From Terriglobales bacterium (GTDB taxonomy: Bacteria > Acidobacteriota > Terriglobia > Terriglobales > Acidobacteriaceae), in NCBI GenBank assembly GCA_025462725.1, contig JAOAPE010000001.1, forward strand, positions 124,001-188,000: a DNA stretch of 64,000 nt. The letters run 5' to 3'. A program made the translations under genes and the position numbers. Under the pieces are notes generated by a model. The model searched no databases and had not been told where the DNA came from. It saw only the letters and a program-made list of their open reading frames with translations. Shown in pieces: positions 1 to 8,730 of this stretch; position 1 is the first letter of the stretch, and the number at the start of each line of letters is the position of its first letter.

Positions 1-453
1 ATTCCATACCGAATTTTCGCTTCTGGCGGACTCAGAAACAATCAGCTTCCCAGCTATCCGAGATGAGGCTGGCGCGAGTTGACCCCACTCAACATTGAAG
101 TTCCTTTGTGCCTTTCCTGTTGCGTGCTGGTTGATATGGAAACATTGCTGGACGGTACTGATCCCGAGCAATTCAGTCTTTAGCCAATATTTGCCACTCG
201 GAACATTTCGCATCTGCAACTTTCCATTAGAGCCAGTCTTACCAGAAAGCGGCGTGCTATCACTTCCTTCTCTTGTCATCTGAACGCTCACTCCAGCAAG
301 AGGGCTGCCCTCATGACTTACCAGGATCGTGAAATCGCGACGCATCTCTGTTGCATCGTGATTACAGAGCAATGCTAGCGAACAGGCTCTAGCCGGCAAC
401 GGCGCGGCGCAGAGAGCAATTACAAAAGCAAGAAATGTAGTTAGTTTGTTCAA
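1..453 (-). CDS. Secreted protein with carboxypeptidase-regulatory-like domain, 3' end cut by window edge
   Basis: An open frame of 151 codons runs off the left edge and has no stop inside the window. It starts with TTG (complement of 451-453), and there is no in-frame ATG before the exported segment. Residues 1-24 form a signal peptide (KLTTFLAFVIALCAAP, then a short polar stretch ending in ARAC). The mature part (SPLAGVSVQMTREGS, then GKTGSNGKLQMRNVPSGKYW) has the beta-sandwich signature of carboxypeptidase regulatory-like / SdrD B-like domains: a variable loop, then G-x-NG-x-L, then P-S-G-x-Y. Such domains occur in outer-surface and TonB-receptor proteins. Function beyond export is unknown. 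The choice of TTG rests on the signal peptide. Confidence 0.6.
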   Translation of the reverse strand, partial: MNKLTTFLAFVIALCAAPLPARACSLALLCNHDATEMRRDFTILVSHEGSPLAGVSVQMTREGSDSTPLSGKTGSNGKLQMRNVPSGKYWLKTELLGISTVQQCFHINQHATGKAQRNFNVEWGQLAPASSRIAGKLIVSESARSENSVWN

Positions 454-478
454 TGACCATCCAAAGTACGAGATGGTA

Positions 479-865
479 CTACATCCGCAATCCCATCCAG
501 CCTTCGGCGATGACGATGGAGTTTCCGGGGTTCTGCGGATCGTATTTCACTGATGTGGGCACCCCGATACGGCAGGTGTGGAGGTCAACGAACTGGCGGA
601 GGTTGGTGATGTCCTGCGAGGCTTCGTAGGAGACCCCGGCAACGTCATAGCGGTAGATGACGAGTTGCGCAGGCTTTTCGTTGACGTGCATCTCCTGCGC
701 ATCAAGCACAGTGCCGTCAGTGATGCGTCCGGCGGCGGCGATGCGAAGGCGGCGCTCGCGTTCGTATTCTTCAGGAGTCTTGCGCCGACTGCGCAGCCAA
801 GCGTAAAGCACGAGAGAAGCGATGGTGGTGGAACTGGCCAGGGCGAGAGATGCGATGCGGTTCAT
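479..865 (-). CDS. Small membrane-anchored protein, DUF3592-like
   Basis: This encodes 128 residues. An N-terminal hydrophobic segment (about residues 5-25) is followed by basic residues (WLRSRRK), so the bulk of the protein should face the side opposite a single N-terminal anchor. The soluble part carries the pattern VIYRYDVAGVSYEASQD ... GVPTSVKYDPQNPGNS, which resembles DUF3592-type domains (a Y-x-Y-x-V-x-G-x-x-Y strand, then V-x-Y-D-P-x-N-P). The role of that family is not established. It lies 25 bases from the next minus-strand gene, whose start it precedes, so the two may be cotranscribed. The family assignment is by motif recall only. Confidence 0.6.
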   Translation of the reverse strand: MNRIASLALASSTTIASLVLYAWLRSRRKTPEEYERERRLRIAAAGRITDGTVLDAQEMHVNEKPAQLVIYRYDVAGVSYEASQDITNLRQFVDLHTCRIGVPTSVKYDPQNPGNSIVIAEGWMGLRM

Positions 866-967
866 TGAGGAAGTAGCGAGACCGAGAACTTACGATTACC
901 TAGATGCAGTTTAAGGGCGACCGGTTTCGGCCGCCCGATTCGATTCTGGACGGAACACCAAATCTTG

Positions 968-1621
968 CTAGCTTCCGGCGGTGTTGGCTTTCTTCCAATC
1001 GCTCAAGAATGTTTCAAGACCTTTGTCAGTGAGCGGATGTTTGAACATCTGGTCGAGCACCTTGGCGGGAAGCGTGCCGACATGCGCTCCGGCCAATGCG
1101 GCGTTGACTACGTGCATGGGATGTCGCAGCGATGCCGCAAGGACTTGCGTCTTGTAGTCGTAATTCTTATAGATTTGGACGATGTCTTTGATGACCTGCA
1201 TGCCGTCCTGGCTGATGTCGTCGAGGCGTCCGATGAACGGGCTCACATAAGTGGCGCCGGCTTTGGCGACGAGCAATGCCTGGCTGGGCGAGAAACATAA
1301 TGTAAGGTTCGTCCGCGTGCCTTCGGTCGTGAGGGCTTTGCAGGCTTTGATGCCGTCGCGGGTCGTGGGCAGCTTCACGACGATGTTCTTGTGCCACTTC
1401 GCGTAGTCGCGGCCTTGCTGCATCATGCCGTCAAAATCTGTGGCGATGACTTCGCAACTCACCGGCCCATTCACCTCATTGCAGATGGCGATAATGGTTT
1501 CCTTGAATGGCTTGCCCTCTTTCGCGATGAGCGATGGGTTGGTAGTGATGCCGTCAAGGATGCCGAGCGCATTGGCTTCATGTATCTCAGCGAAGTTGGC
1601 TGTGTCGAGGAAGAATTTCAT
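968..1621 (-). CDS. tal: Transaldolase / fructose-6-phosphate aldolase-type enzyme
   Basis: This is a 217-residue protein of the short transaldolase subfamily (TalC/MipB/FSA type). The N-terminal signature [13 protein letters not shown] and [13 protein letters not shown] are hallmarks. The Schiff-base lysine is K83 in NIVVKLPTT. The SPFIGRLDD and [10 protein letters not shown] strands of the TIM barrel are intact. It transfers a dihydroxyacetone unit in the non-oxidative pentose phosphate pathway, or cleaves fructose 6-phosphate. The two activities cannot be separated from sequence alone, but this subfamily is usually annotated as transaldolase. Length matches the family. It acts in the cytosol. 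It is transcribed on the same strand as the VOC and FAH genes upstream, with a gap of about 55 bases. Confidence 0.93.
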   Translation of the reverse strand: MKFFLDTANFAEIHEANALGILDGITTNPSLIAKEGKPFKETIIAICNEVNGPVSCEVIATDFDGMMQQGRDYAKWHKNIVVKLPTTRDGIKACKALTTEGTRTNLTLCFSPSQALLVAKAGATYVSPFIGRLDDISQDGMQVIKDIVQIYKNYDYKTQVLAASLRHPMHVVNAALAGAHVGTLPAKVLDQMFKHPLTDKGLETFLSDWKKANTAGS

Positions 1622-1676
1622 AGGCCTATTCTAGCCCCTCTCTAAAGGTGTGCAATCGTTTTCGTCAGCTGCGGGC

Positions 1677-2054
1677 CTATTTGTGTTGCGAGACCGAAAG
1701 CATGTTTCCATCGGGGTCTTTGAACCATGCGACTTTGGCGCTGCCGTCTGGCGCAGGCCAAATGCCGAGTTCGTCTTGTCCGAAGCCTTCGAATATTTCG
1801 AACTTGACGCCTTTGTCGCGGAGATCCGTCACGAGCTTCTCAATGCCAGTGACCTGCCAGCCGAGGATGGTAAACGGCCAGGGGTCATACTTGGAAACCT
1901 TTGCGATGCGGATCATTGTGCCGTTCGCGTCAAAGACCATGGCGAATCCGTCGTCGCTGACGAAGCGAAGTCCGAGAGTGGATTCGTAGAAGGCTTTCGC
2001 CTTTTCCGCGTTCCGGGTGGGCACGAACGCGATGATGTTTTTGTTGCCCAGCAT
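1677..2054 (-). CDS. VOC (glyoxalase/bleomycin-resistance fold) family protein
   Basis: This encodes 125 residues with the vicinal-oxygen-chelate fold pattern. It begins IIAFVPTRNAEKAKAFYEST, continues LGLRFVSDDGFAMVFDANG, and ends AKVAWFKDPDGNMLSVSQH, the typical D-P-D-G-N final strand. The substrate cannot be told: the fold covers glyoxalase I, dioxygenases and antibiotic-binding proteins. It starts 10 bases downstream of the FAH-fold gene, so both are probably in one transcript. Confidence 0.85.
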   Translation of the reverse strand: MLGNKNIIAFVPTRNAEKAKAFYESTLGLRFVSDDGFAMVFDANGTMIRIAKVSKYDPWPFTILGWQVTGIEKLVTDLRDKGVKFEIFEGFGQDELGIWPAPDGSAKVAWFKDPDGNMLSVSQHK

Positions 2055-2064
2055 GGAACCTCCG

Positions 2065-2844
2065 TTATTCCACTCTATTCAATAGAGTGCCAATTCCGCT
2101 GATGGTTACTTCGACTACGTCGCCGGACTTCATGGGCGAAACGCCAGCGGGTGTGCCGGTCAGAATCAAATCGCCGGGCTCGAGAGTGATGGCAGCGGAG
2201 ATGAAACGGAGGACCACGTCGAGCCCGAAGATGAATTCGCGCGTGTTGCCGCGCTGCTTCACTTCTCCGTTGAGAGTTGTGGAGACATCCACCCCGGCGA
2301 CAACATCGATCTCATCAGTGACGATGGGGCCGACGGGGCAAAAGGTGTCAAAGCCTTTGGCGCGGGTCCACTGGCTGTCTTTTTTCTGCAGATCGCGGGC
2401 GGTGACATCGTTGGCGCAGGTGTATCCGCGGATGTATTGGCGGATGTCGTCTGTCTCAGTGAGCTTGCTGCAGCGCTTGGCGATTATGAGCGCGAGTTCG
2501 CCTTCGTAGTCCACGCGCTGCGTAAGAGATGAGGGCGGAAGCTTGATGGAGTCGCCGGGGCCAATAACGGAAGAAGGCGGCTTGAAAAAGATGAGTGGCT
2601 CGACGGGGACGTCATTTCCCATTTCGCTAGCGTGCTCGCGGTAGTTGCGGCCTACGCAGATGATCTTTGAGGGCGTGGTCGGGGCGAGAAGTTTGGCTTC
2701 AGCAAGCGCAATAGGCTGAAAATTGGAATTGGCAGCTGTGCTGAAATCGGCGTTCAGCAGAGAAGTGATCGTGTCCGCGCCATTGCGGGATTCGACTTTG
2801 CCGAATTGCGGGCCGCTGGGAGTTTGGAATCTGCAATATCGCAT
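2065..2844 (-). CDS. Fumarylacetoacetate hydrolase-family protein
   Basis: This 259-residue enzyme has the FAH catalytic domain over residues 55-257. Signature segments are IICVGRNYREHASEMG, then DYEGELALII with the metal-ligand glutamates E114 and E116, then ANDVTARDLQ with D146. ILTGTPAGV forms the C-terminal motif. The family includes acylpyruvases, oxaloacetate decarboxylases and 2-hydroxyhepta-2,4-diene-1,7-dioate isomerases, so only C-C hydrolase/isomerase/decarboxylase chemistry on a 2-keto acid can be claimed. The start ATG shares one base with the stop of the upstream lipoprotein gene (TAATG), a strong sign of translational coupling. Confidence 0.88.
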   Translation of the reverse strand: MRYCRFQTPSGPQFGKVESRNGADTITSLLNADFSTAANSNFQPIALAEAKLLAPTTPSKIICVGRNYREHASEMGNDVPVEPLIFFKPPSSVIGPGDSIKLPPSSLTQRVDYEGELALIIAKRCSKLTETDDIRQYIRGYTCANDVTARDLQKKDSQWTRAKGFDTFCPVGPIVTDEIDVVAGVDVSTTLNGEVKQRGNTREFIFGLDVVLRFISAAITLEPGDLILTGTPAGVSPMKSGDVVEVTISGIGTLLNRVE

Positions 2845-3944
2845 TATTGAGGCACCTTCTCTTGCGCTGGTTGGGACATTGGGCTTTCATTTCCGCGGGC
2901 GTCAACGGCGGTGACAGAATAGATGTATGTCTTGCCGGACGAGATTTTTTCGTCGCGATATGACGTTGTCTTGATCAGTTCCGAATTCAACTTTGCCGGC
3001 GCGGTGTTTTCGTCGCTAGCTTTGCGATAGAGATTGTAGCCCGCGATATCGCTGTCATCGTTCGGCGACCAGGTGAGGTCAATGAACTTGCGCTGCTCGA
3101 GCGCGGAGTAAACGGCTTGCAATCCGCTGGGCCGGGCAGGCGGGAAGATGTCATGCGCGATGATGACGGCTTCAGGAGAATCCTCTCCTTCAAATTCCGC
3201 GAGTTGCTTGCCATCGCGAGAGATGACCTGCGTCACTCCGATCACCTTGTAGGAGTATTTGTTTTCCCAAGTGAAGTTCTTGTCGAGCATGGATTCGGGG
3301 CCGGGCGTCGCAGGAAGTTCACCGACCTGAACGCGCGCGGGTTGTTTCTTGTCCGCCGAATCGCTGGTGCGGACAATGCGGTAAAGGTGGTTAGTCCTGA
3401 GGTTGGGAGACTGCGGTGCGGGCGGCGCAGTAAAAGATATGCGGATTGCATCCGGGAACAAGTTGGCGTCTATACGCGGCGGGGCGGGCATGCTGGGCGC
3501 GAGGAAAATGGGCAGAGCATTGGAGGGGCCAGCATTCTTATTGCGCGTGTTGTTCACCTTGACGGTGTAGGTGAGGAAATCGCGAGAGCCGCCGATGTAT
3601 CCGGCGATCTTGTCGCTGGCTTCGGCGTGTCCGGTGGAATCGGCCTTGGTGGGGACCTCCGCAACGAGATCTTTGCAACTGTTCGGCACCTCAGAGACAG
3701 CGCCTCTGCAGATTCGAGTGTTGCCGAGTTTGTTGGGATCGATTCCCTGTCCGTCAGTGGTTTCAGTGGGAACGGTCCAGCGAAGATAAACGGTGTCACC
3801 TTTGCGAACGGCCTGCAGATCGCCGACAGGCTTGGGGATATTCAGCGAGGGCGGCTGCGGAGAGCTGGGCGTGCCGCAACCGATTTCAAATGCCGCGAAC
3901 AGGACAAGGCAGAATGTCGCGAGCTTCGAAAGAGTTATGTTCAT
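2844..3944 (-). CDS. Lipoprotein with fibronectin type III-like domains
   Basis: This 366-residue exported lipoprotein has a signal peptide that ends in the lipobox FEIGC, with lipidated Cys23. It continues with a Pro/Ser linker and then repeated FN3-type beta domains. The clearest is the last, residues about 265-360, with the pattern DLTWSPNDDSDIAGYNLYRK, then SYRDEKISSGKTYIYSVTAVD. An earlier one has VYLRWTVPTET. FN3 domains usually bind carbohydrate or other proteins at the cell surface. The gene precedes the FAH-fold gene with a one-base overlap and follows the glycosyltransferase gene at 43 bases. No catalytic motif is seen. Confidence 0.82.
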   Translation of the reverse strand: MNITLSKLATFCLVLFAAFEIGCGTPSSPQPPSLNIPKPVGDLQAVRKGDTVYLRWTVPTETTDGQGIDPNKLGNTRICRGAVSEVPNSCKDLVAEVPTKADSTGHAEASDKIAGYIGGSRDFLTYTVKVNNTRNKNAGPSNALPIFLAPSMPAPPRIDANLFPDAIRISFTAPPAPQSPNLRTNHLYRIVRTSDSADKKQPARVQVGELPATPGPESMLDKNFTWENKYSYKVIGVTQVISRDGKQLAEFEGEDSPEAVIIAHDIFPPARPSGLQAVYSALEQRKFIDLTWSPNDDSDIAGYNLYRKASDENTAPAKLNSELIKTTSYRDEKISSGKTYIYSVTAVDARGNESPMSQPAQEKVPQ

Positions 3945-3987
3945 GGAAGTTGTTCATTGTAGCAATCAGCCGCGGTTGCGCGAAAAA

Positions 3988-5874
3988 CTAACGCGAGCCA
4001 GAAAGACGCGGTAGGTTTGTGAGCAGGAAATTTCCGCCGTTCTCCTTTATCACATGCAACTGCGCCTGGCCGACCAACTCAGTGATGTGCGGCAGTGTTT
4101 CGCCGGTGACGAGGAGATATGTTCGTTCGTTGGCAGTCCAGAGTTTTTGGAAGTCTGCGTCGCCGATGAATACCTGCGGCGCTTTGGGAGCGTTTGATCC
4201 GTATTCCAAATTGTTGATGCGTCCATTCAGCAGGAGCGCGCGCTTATTTGTGTAGAAGAAGACGGACGAGAAGGAATAGTAGGCGTCGGCTTCGATGAGT
4301 TTGCCTTCGGGCACCGCCATGAGCGCGTCAGCCAGCGGCTTGGAGCCGAGATAGGGATCGAAGGCGACCATGGCCACGCGGGCCGCATGGAAGAAGATGA
4401 CCATCATCAGCGCCATTGCCAATGCCGCGCGAAATTCATTCTTGCGCCAGATCCAAATTCCGACTGCGCCGATCAGCATTGCGACTCCCGCCATCACGAG
4501 CGGCACACGTAGATATGCGAACGATCGCAAGGTGAGGTCGCCCATGTGTCCCATGGAGAGTGTGTAGCGTTGCGGGTCTTGTGTGAGTGCGGAGGAGATG
4601 TCGCCAATTGCACGAATCCCGCGGACTTCGAAGAGGATTGCTGCGATGGCGACGAATGCGAGTGCTGCCGTAATCGCGACCGCTTTTGTTCCGATGCGCA
4701 CGATTGAACTTCGAGTGGCGATCGCGGAGCCGAGGAGTAGCGCGACGGCGGGATAGATCGGCAGCGAGTAATATTCCTGCGTGGTGGAGAAAGTGAAGAA
4801 AACCATGACGAAGCCGATCCAGCAGAGCGCGAGCAAGCGCGTGTGTCCGGCGCGATCTACAGGTTTGAAACTCAGGCGCGTGATGGCTGCGAAATAAAAA
4901 CTCCAAGGGAAGAGCCAGAGCAGGTGCAATCCCCAAAACCAGAGGCGGGGCACGGTGTCATAGTCGCGCGGATATCTCATGTTGAGGAACCGCAAGACGT
5001 GCTCGTTCATCAAGTAGAACCAGAGGAAGCCTTTGTAACTGCCCGGGCCGCTGTGGAGAGTCCACGCGAAGTACGGCGGATTCCGCAGGGTGGCCAGGAT
5101 GTGCCACGGTGCGGCGACGAACAGGATCATGAGCAGTCCTGAAAATGGACGGAGTTTTTTCCAGGTGCTCCAGTGAAGGAGCTGGCGGGTGATGGCGAGA
5201 TAAATGATTGCTGCGCCGATAGGAAAGACGACTGAGATGAGTCCCTTCAGCAAAAGTCCGGTGCCGAGACTCGCGGCGAATATCGCGGCCCAGAGTTTGG
5301 GGCGTGGTTCGTCCGGCTCGAGGACGCGAAGGAATGACCACATGGCGAGTGCGATGACCAGCGTGAGTTGGGCGTCCGGGATAAGGATGCGGGTGAAGAG
5401 AAATAATCCCACGCATGTGGCGATTGCTAGTCCGGAGTAGAGGCCAGCTTCGTTGCCGAAGGCCCAGGCGCTGAATCGCGCGGTTAGCCAACAGAGGATG
5501 ACGACGAGCAATGCGAGCGGCAATCTAGCAGACCAATCGTGCACGCCGAAGACGCTGTAGGACGCTGCCATTGTCCAATAGATTAGTGGTGACTTTTCGA
5601 GATACGGGACGCCGTTCAGATGCGCGGTGGTCCAATCGCCGGATTCGAGCATGTTGCGCGCGATCTGCGCTTGCACGGCATCGACGTCATCCATGAGATG
5701 TGGAGGACTGATACAGCAGCCGAGAAAAATGGCTGCCGCGAAAACAATAACGATTAGATCAAGATGGGAACGTCGGAGCTGGATTTGTCCTGCGTGCTGG
5801 AGACGGGATAAGCTGCCGGCGCGGTCTGAATGTTCCATCGTTTGATCCATAGGAATAGTGTCAGAAGACCCCAT
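3988..5874 (-). CDS. Integral membrane glycosyltransferase, ArnT/PMT (GT83-like)
   Basis: This encodes up to 628 residues. A cytosolic tail is followed by a first membrane helix (LDLIVIVFAAAIFLGCC), then the periplasmic loop with the acidic DDVDAVQAQIARNMLESGDW motif, which resembles the catalytic Asp/Glu region of GT-C enzymes such as ArnT. About ten further hydrophobic helices follow, and then a soluble C-terminal domain. ArnT-like enzymes move a sugar from an undecaprenyl-phosphate donor to lipid A, protein or glycan outside the cytoplasmic membrane. The first ATG lies about 120 bases inside the end of asnB. Internal ATGs at codons 9 and 13 are alternatives, so the true start is uncertain. 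Confidence 0.82.
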   Translation of the reverse strand: MGSSDTIPMDQTMEHSDRAGSLSRLQHAGQIQLRRSHLDLIVIVFAAAIFLGCCISPPHLMDDVDAVQAQIARNMLESGDWTTAHLNGVPYLEKSPLIYWTMAASYSVFGVHDWSARLPLALLVVILCWLTARFSAWAFGNEAGLYSGLAIATCVGLFLFTRILIPDAQLTLVIALAMWSFLRVLEPDEPRPKLWAAIFAASLGTGLLLKGLISVVFPIGAAIIYLAITRQLLHWSTWKKLRPFSGLLMILFVAAPWHILATLRNPPYFAWTLHSGPGSYKGFLWFYLMNEHVLRFLNMRYPRDYDTVPRLWFWGLHLLWLFPWSFYFAAITRLSFKPVDRAGHTRLLALCWIGFVMVFFTFSTTQEYYSLPIYPAVALLLGSAIATRSSIVRIGTKAVAITAALAFVAIAAILFEVRGIRAIGDISSALTQDPQRYTLSMGHMGDLTLRSFAYLRVPLVMAGVAMLIGAVGIWIWRKNEFRAALAMALMMVIFFHAARVAMVAFDPYLGSKPLADALMAVPEGKLIEADAYYSFSSVFFYTNKRALLLNGRINNLEYGSNAPKAPQVFIGDADFQKLWTANERTYLLVTGETLPHITELVGQAQLHVIKENGGNFLLTNLPRLSGSR

Positions 5875-7691
5875 AGCTGATATCCGGAATTGGCACGCCT
5901 TTCAAAATGATTGCTCATGAGCGATTCCAGCGCGCTCCAGCGGAAGAGCTTACTGTCTTTTACAGCCTGCTCGGTGAGCGTGTCCAGCAGGAGCGGTTTG
6001 AGCACACCGCGAAACCAGTCATGCACAGGTATATCAAATCCTACTTTTGGGCGATGCAGGATGGAGTGCGGCAACTTGTCTTTCATCAACTCGCGCAAGA
6101 GATACTTGAGCGTGGAACCTTTGATCTTCAGGCTTTCTGGCAATGATGCCGCGAACTCGACTATGCGGTGATCGAGAAACGGCGGCCGCACTTCGAGGGA
6201 GTGCGCCATGCTCATGCGATCGACTTTATAGAGGATGTCGTCAGGCAAATAGTACTGCTGGTCGAAGAACATGTAGCGATTGAGGCCGTCGCTCTTGCCA
6301 TTCCCCATGCTGGCGAGGATCTCGTTCATCGGACGGGGTTCGGCTCCGGCGAGCAGTTCTTCTTTTTCTGATTCGTCGAATGTTCCATTCCAGTAGATGT
6401 GGGCGTCTTCCGGTCGCAACAACGTTCCGCGGAGGAATCGTTTCACTTTGTATTCGAAACTGATCTTCTCGTCCGATACCGGCCAGAGCTGCATTGCAGA
6501 AAGCGCTGCGCTGCGGAGACCTGCGGGAACGCGGCGCGCGGTTGCGGCGTAATCGTCTGCGAGGTAAGTGAGGTATCCGCCGAAGAGTTCGTCTGCGCCT
6601 TCGCCGCTGAGCGCCACGGTAACGTGCTCGCGACTCATCTTCGCGAGAAACCAGACGGGCAGCGCGCCAGCGTCGGCGCTGGGTTCGTCAGAGAAATACG
6701 GAAATTGCTCGATGGCGGTGCGAAGGTCGATGTCTGTGCTGAGGTCGAATTCAGTGTGATCAGTGTTGTAATGATCAGCGGCTTCCTTGATATAGGAACT
6801 CTCGTCAAAGCTGCGTCCGCGGAAGGTGATGGAAAAGGTCTTGAGCTTGTTGCTGGTGGCCTGCGTAGCGTAGTGCAGAATCGTGGATGAATCGATACCG
6901 CCGCTGGCCCAAATGCCGAGTGGCACATCTGACACCATGTGCTCGGCGACAGATTTTTTCAGCAGCGAATCAAGTTCTTCTTTTGCCGATGGCAATGACC
7001 ATGTTGTTGTGGTCGAGGTCGGCGTGTTCTTCCAATATTGCTCGATAGTGCTCTTGCCGTCGCGCCACTCCAGCATGTGTCCGGGAAGAAGTTTGTCGAT
7101 GCCAGCGACGAGCGTGTGCGGCGCGGGAACCCAATTCAAACGCAAGAAACAATTCAGACCGTCGAGATTAATCCTGCGCTCAACTTCCGGATGACACAGG
7201 ATGGATTTCAATTCCGAGCCGAAATAAACATCCTGCCCTGCGTGATGGATGTAGAGCGGCTTAATACCCATGCGGTCGCGGGCGAGGATGAGGCGCTTGT
7301 GGGATTCCGTCCAGATGGCAAGCCCGAACATGCCGCGCAGGCGTTGCAGAAATTGTGTGTCCCACTGGAGGAATGCGCGCAGGACAACTTCTGTGTCGCA
7401 ATGTGATTTGAAGCTGTGTCCGAGCTTCTGTAGTTCGTCCCGGACTTCCTTGTGGTTGTAGATCTCGCCGTTGAAGACGATGGTCGTATCAGCGTCTTCG
7501 CTGTGCATCGGCTGATTGCCGAGAGGCGAGAGATCAATGATCTTCAGGCGGACAGCGCCGAGAGAAACATCAGCGGCTTCGAAGACACCTTGCTGGTCAG
7601 GTCCGCGATGGATCAGACACTGTGTGGCGGCCTCGATGCGGCTTCGCGGGACACTGCGATCCTTATGTGTAAAGCCGGCAATGCCACACAA
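5754..7691 (-). CDS. asnB: Asparagine synthase (glutamine-hydrolysing)
   Basis: This is a two-domain enzyme of 645 residues. Class II glutamine amidotransferases need Cys at position 2, and the TTG codon directly before CGIAGF gives exactly that. A GGAGAG ribosome site stands 7 bases upstream. The longer frame from an upstream ATG would bury the nucleophile and is rejected. RGPDQQG and FNGEIYNHKE belong to the glutaminase half. The synthase half has the PP-loop SGGIDSS, and RPPFLDHR is the typical late motif. It makes asparagine or an amidated product from Asp, ATP and Gln. Acidobacterial AsnB paralogues near glycosyltransferases often belong to envelope polysaccharide clusters; that link is inference here. 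Confidence 0.9.
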   Translation of the reverse strand: MCGIAGFTHKDRSVPRSRIEAATQCLIHRGPDQQGVFEAADVSLGAVRLKIIDLSPLGNQPMHSEDADTTIVFNGEIYNHKEVRDELQKLGHSFKSHCDTEVVLRAFLQWDTQFLQRLRGMFGLAIWTESHKRLILARDRMGIKPLYIHHAGQDVYFGSELKSILCHPEVERRINLDGLNCFLRLNWVPAPHTLVAGIDKLLPGHMLEWRDGKSTIEQYWKNTPTSTTTTWSLPSAKEELDSLLKKSVAEHMVSDVPLGIWASGGIDSSTILHYATQATSNKLKTFSITFRGRSFDESSYIKEAADHYNTDHTEFDLSTDIDLRTAIEQFPYFSDEPSADAGALPVWFLAKMSREHVTVALSGEGADELFGGYLTYLADDYAATARRVPAGLRSAALSAMQLWPVSDEKISFEYKVKRFLRGTLLRPEDAHIYWNGTFDESEKEELLAGAEPRPMNEILASMGNGKSDGLNRYMFFDQQYYLPDDILYKVDRMSMAHSLEVRPPFLDHRIVEFAASLPESLKIKGSTLKYLLRELMKDKLPHSILHRPKVGFDIPVHDWFRGVLKPLLLDTLTEQAVKDSKLFRWSALESLMSNHFERRANSGYQLWGLLTLFLWIKRWNIQTAPAAYPVSSTQDKSSSDVPILI

Positions 7692-7910
7692 TTCGGTTCT
7701 CTCCGAAGGCTCCGCCGCACTCAGAAACGGAGAAAAAGGGATAGCTGCTTCATTGAAGTTTAACAGATGAGCAGAACTGTCCATTTTGACCGCAACCGCG
7801 AGGTGAGCAAAGAATCCGGCAAGCAACTCTCGCCCAGAGAAAATCAGCATCTATCTGACCAGCGGTTACAGCCAGAATCGAAGTTGCTGAAGACCGAGCC
7901 AGGAGGAGCT

Positions 7911-8456
7911 ATGACATCAAGAACGGTTTATTGCCTAGTGGACAGCGGGAGCCAGGCAGAGCAGGTGGTGGAACAGTTAAAAGATGCGGCGTTCACCAGC
8001 CAGGACATTTCAGTGATCATGCCGGACAACAGCGGCACGAAGTTTCTGTCGCCGGAATTCTCGAGCAAGGCACCGGAAGGCGCTGTGGCCGGAGCGGGAA
8101 CCGGAGTGGTGTTGGGGGGCGTGCTGGGTTGGCTTACGGGAATCGGCGCATTGGCGTTGCCGGGATTTGGTCCCTTGCTGGCCGCGGGGCCGCTGATGAC
8201 GGCACTTGCAGGAGCGGCTGCGGGCACAGCCGTGGGCGGACTTGCGGGAGCGCTGATCGGATTGGGAATTCCCGAGAGCGACGTCAACCGCTTCGTTGGC
8301 CGAGTTCAAGAAGGCTGTGCGTTCATCGCTGTGCGCGTGGATGATAGCGAGATGTCTTCGCGAGCGCGACATGTGTTTGAATCTTTCGGCGCATCAGAGA
8401 TTGCGGAAGTGGGAATCGACGATAAAAGTCAGGGCGAAGAACGCAAGATTGCCTAG
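7911..8456 (+). CDS. General stress protein 17M-like (YflT-type) domain protein
   Basis: This encodes 181 residues starting at an ATG with a strong AGGAGG site 5 bases upstream; an ORF opening 144 bases earlier lacks one. The N-terminal half (TVYCLVDSGSQAEQVVEQLK, then DISVIMPD) matches the alpha/beta YflT/GS17M domain. The middle, residues about 60-115, is very rich in Gly and Ala with hydrophobic runs (VVLGGVLGWLTGIGALALPG), as in glycine-zipper membrane segments. The C-terminus (CAFIAVRVDD, then ARHVFESFGASEIAEVG) returns to the N-terminal fold. Homologous proteins are induced by stress, but no molecular role is proven. A hairpin terminator follows closely. Confidence 0.75.
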   Translation: MTSRTVYCLVDSGSQAEQVVEQLKDAAFTSQDISVIMPDNSGTKFLSPEFSSKAPEGAVAGAGTGVVLGGVLGWLTGIGALALPGFGPLLAAGPLMTALAGAAAGTAVGGLAGALIGLGIPESDVNRFVGRVQEGCAFIAVRVDDSEMSSRARHVFESFGASEIAEVGIDDKSQGEERKIA

Positions 8457-8473
8457 ATGGCCCGTGCATGAAA

Positions 8474-8520
8474 AAAACCGCCGGTGCGCTACTTGCAATC
8501 GCGTGCAGGCGGTTTTCGTT
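8474..8520 (+). terminator. Rho-independent-like terminator after the GS17M-like gene
   Basis: A perfect 9-base inverted repeat (AAAACCGCC / GGCGGTTTT) encloses a 25-base loop and starts 17 bases after the stop codon. The descending arm ends in a T run, TTTTCGTTT. Confidence 0.65.
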
Positions 8521-8730
8521 TGCGCGCCAAAGGCTGCTGCTCTCGATTGAGGCCAGCAGGAGATTGTCACACAGCATCATAGGAATCACTGCTCAAGTGC
8601 TTCCCCGCCGCTGTATTCGCGCCTCTCTGACGTGGAGCACGGAAGTAACCGCACTTTAGTTTCCGGGCAGGCATTTACGAATATTGGGGTTTGTGGTCAA
8701 ATCCAGAGTCGCAGAGTTCGAGGAGGCCAG

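Noticed and set aside
578-868. Plus-strand ORFs opposite real minus-strand genes (also at 3117-3962, 41693-42295 and others)
   Set aside because: They mirror the third-codon bias of the real gene and show no domain or ribosome site.
7700-7850. ATG-started N-terminal extension of asnB
   Set aside because: It would place the required N-terminal nucleophile Cys 54 residues inside; the TTG start fits the family and has a ribosome site.
8632-8730. GTG start of the methyltransferase about 100 bases upstream
   Set aside because: The extra N-terminus has no family likeness, while the later TTG has AGGAGG.
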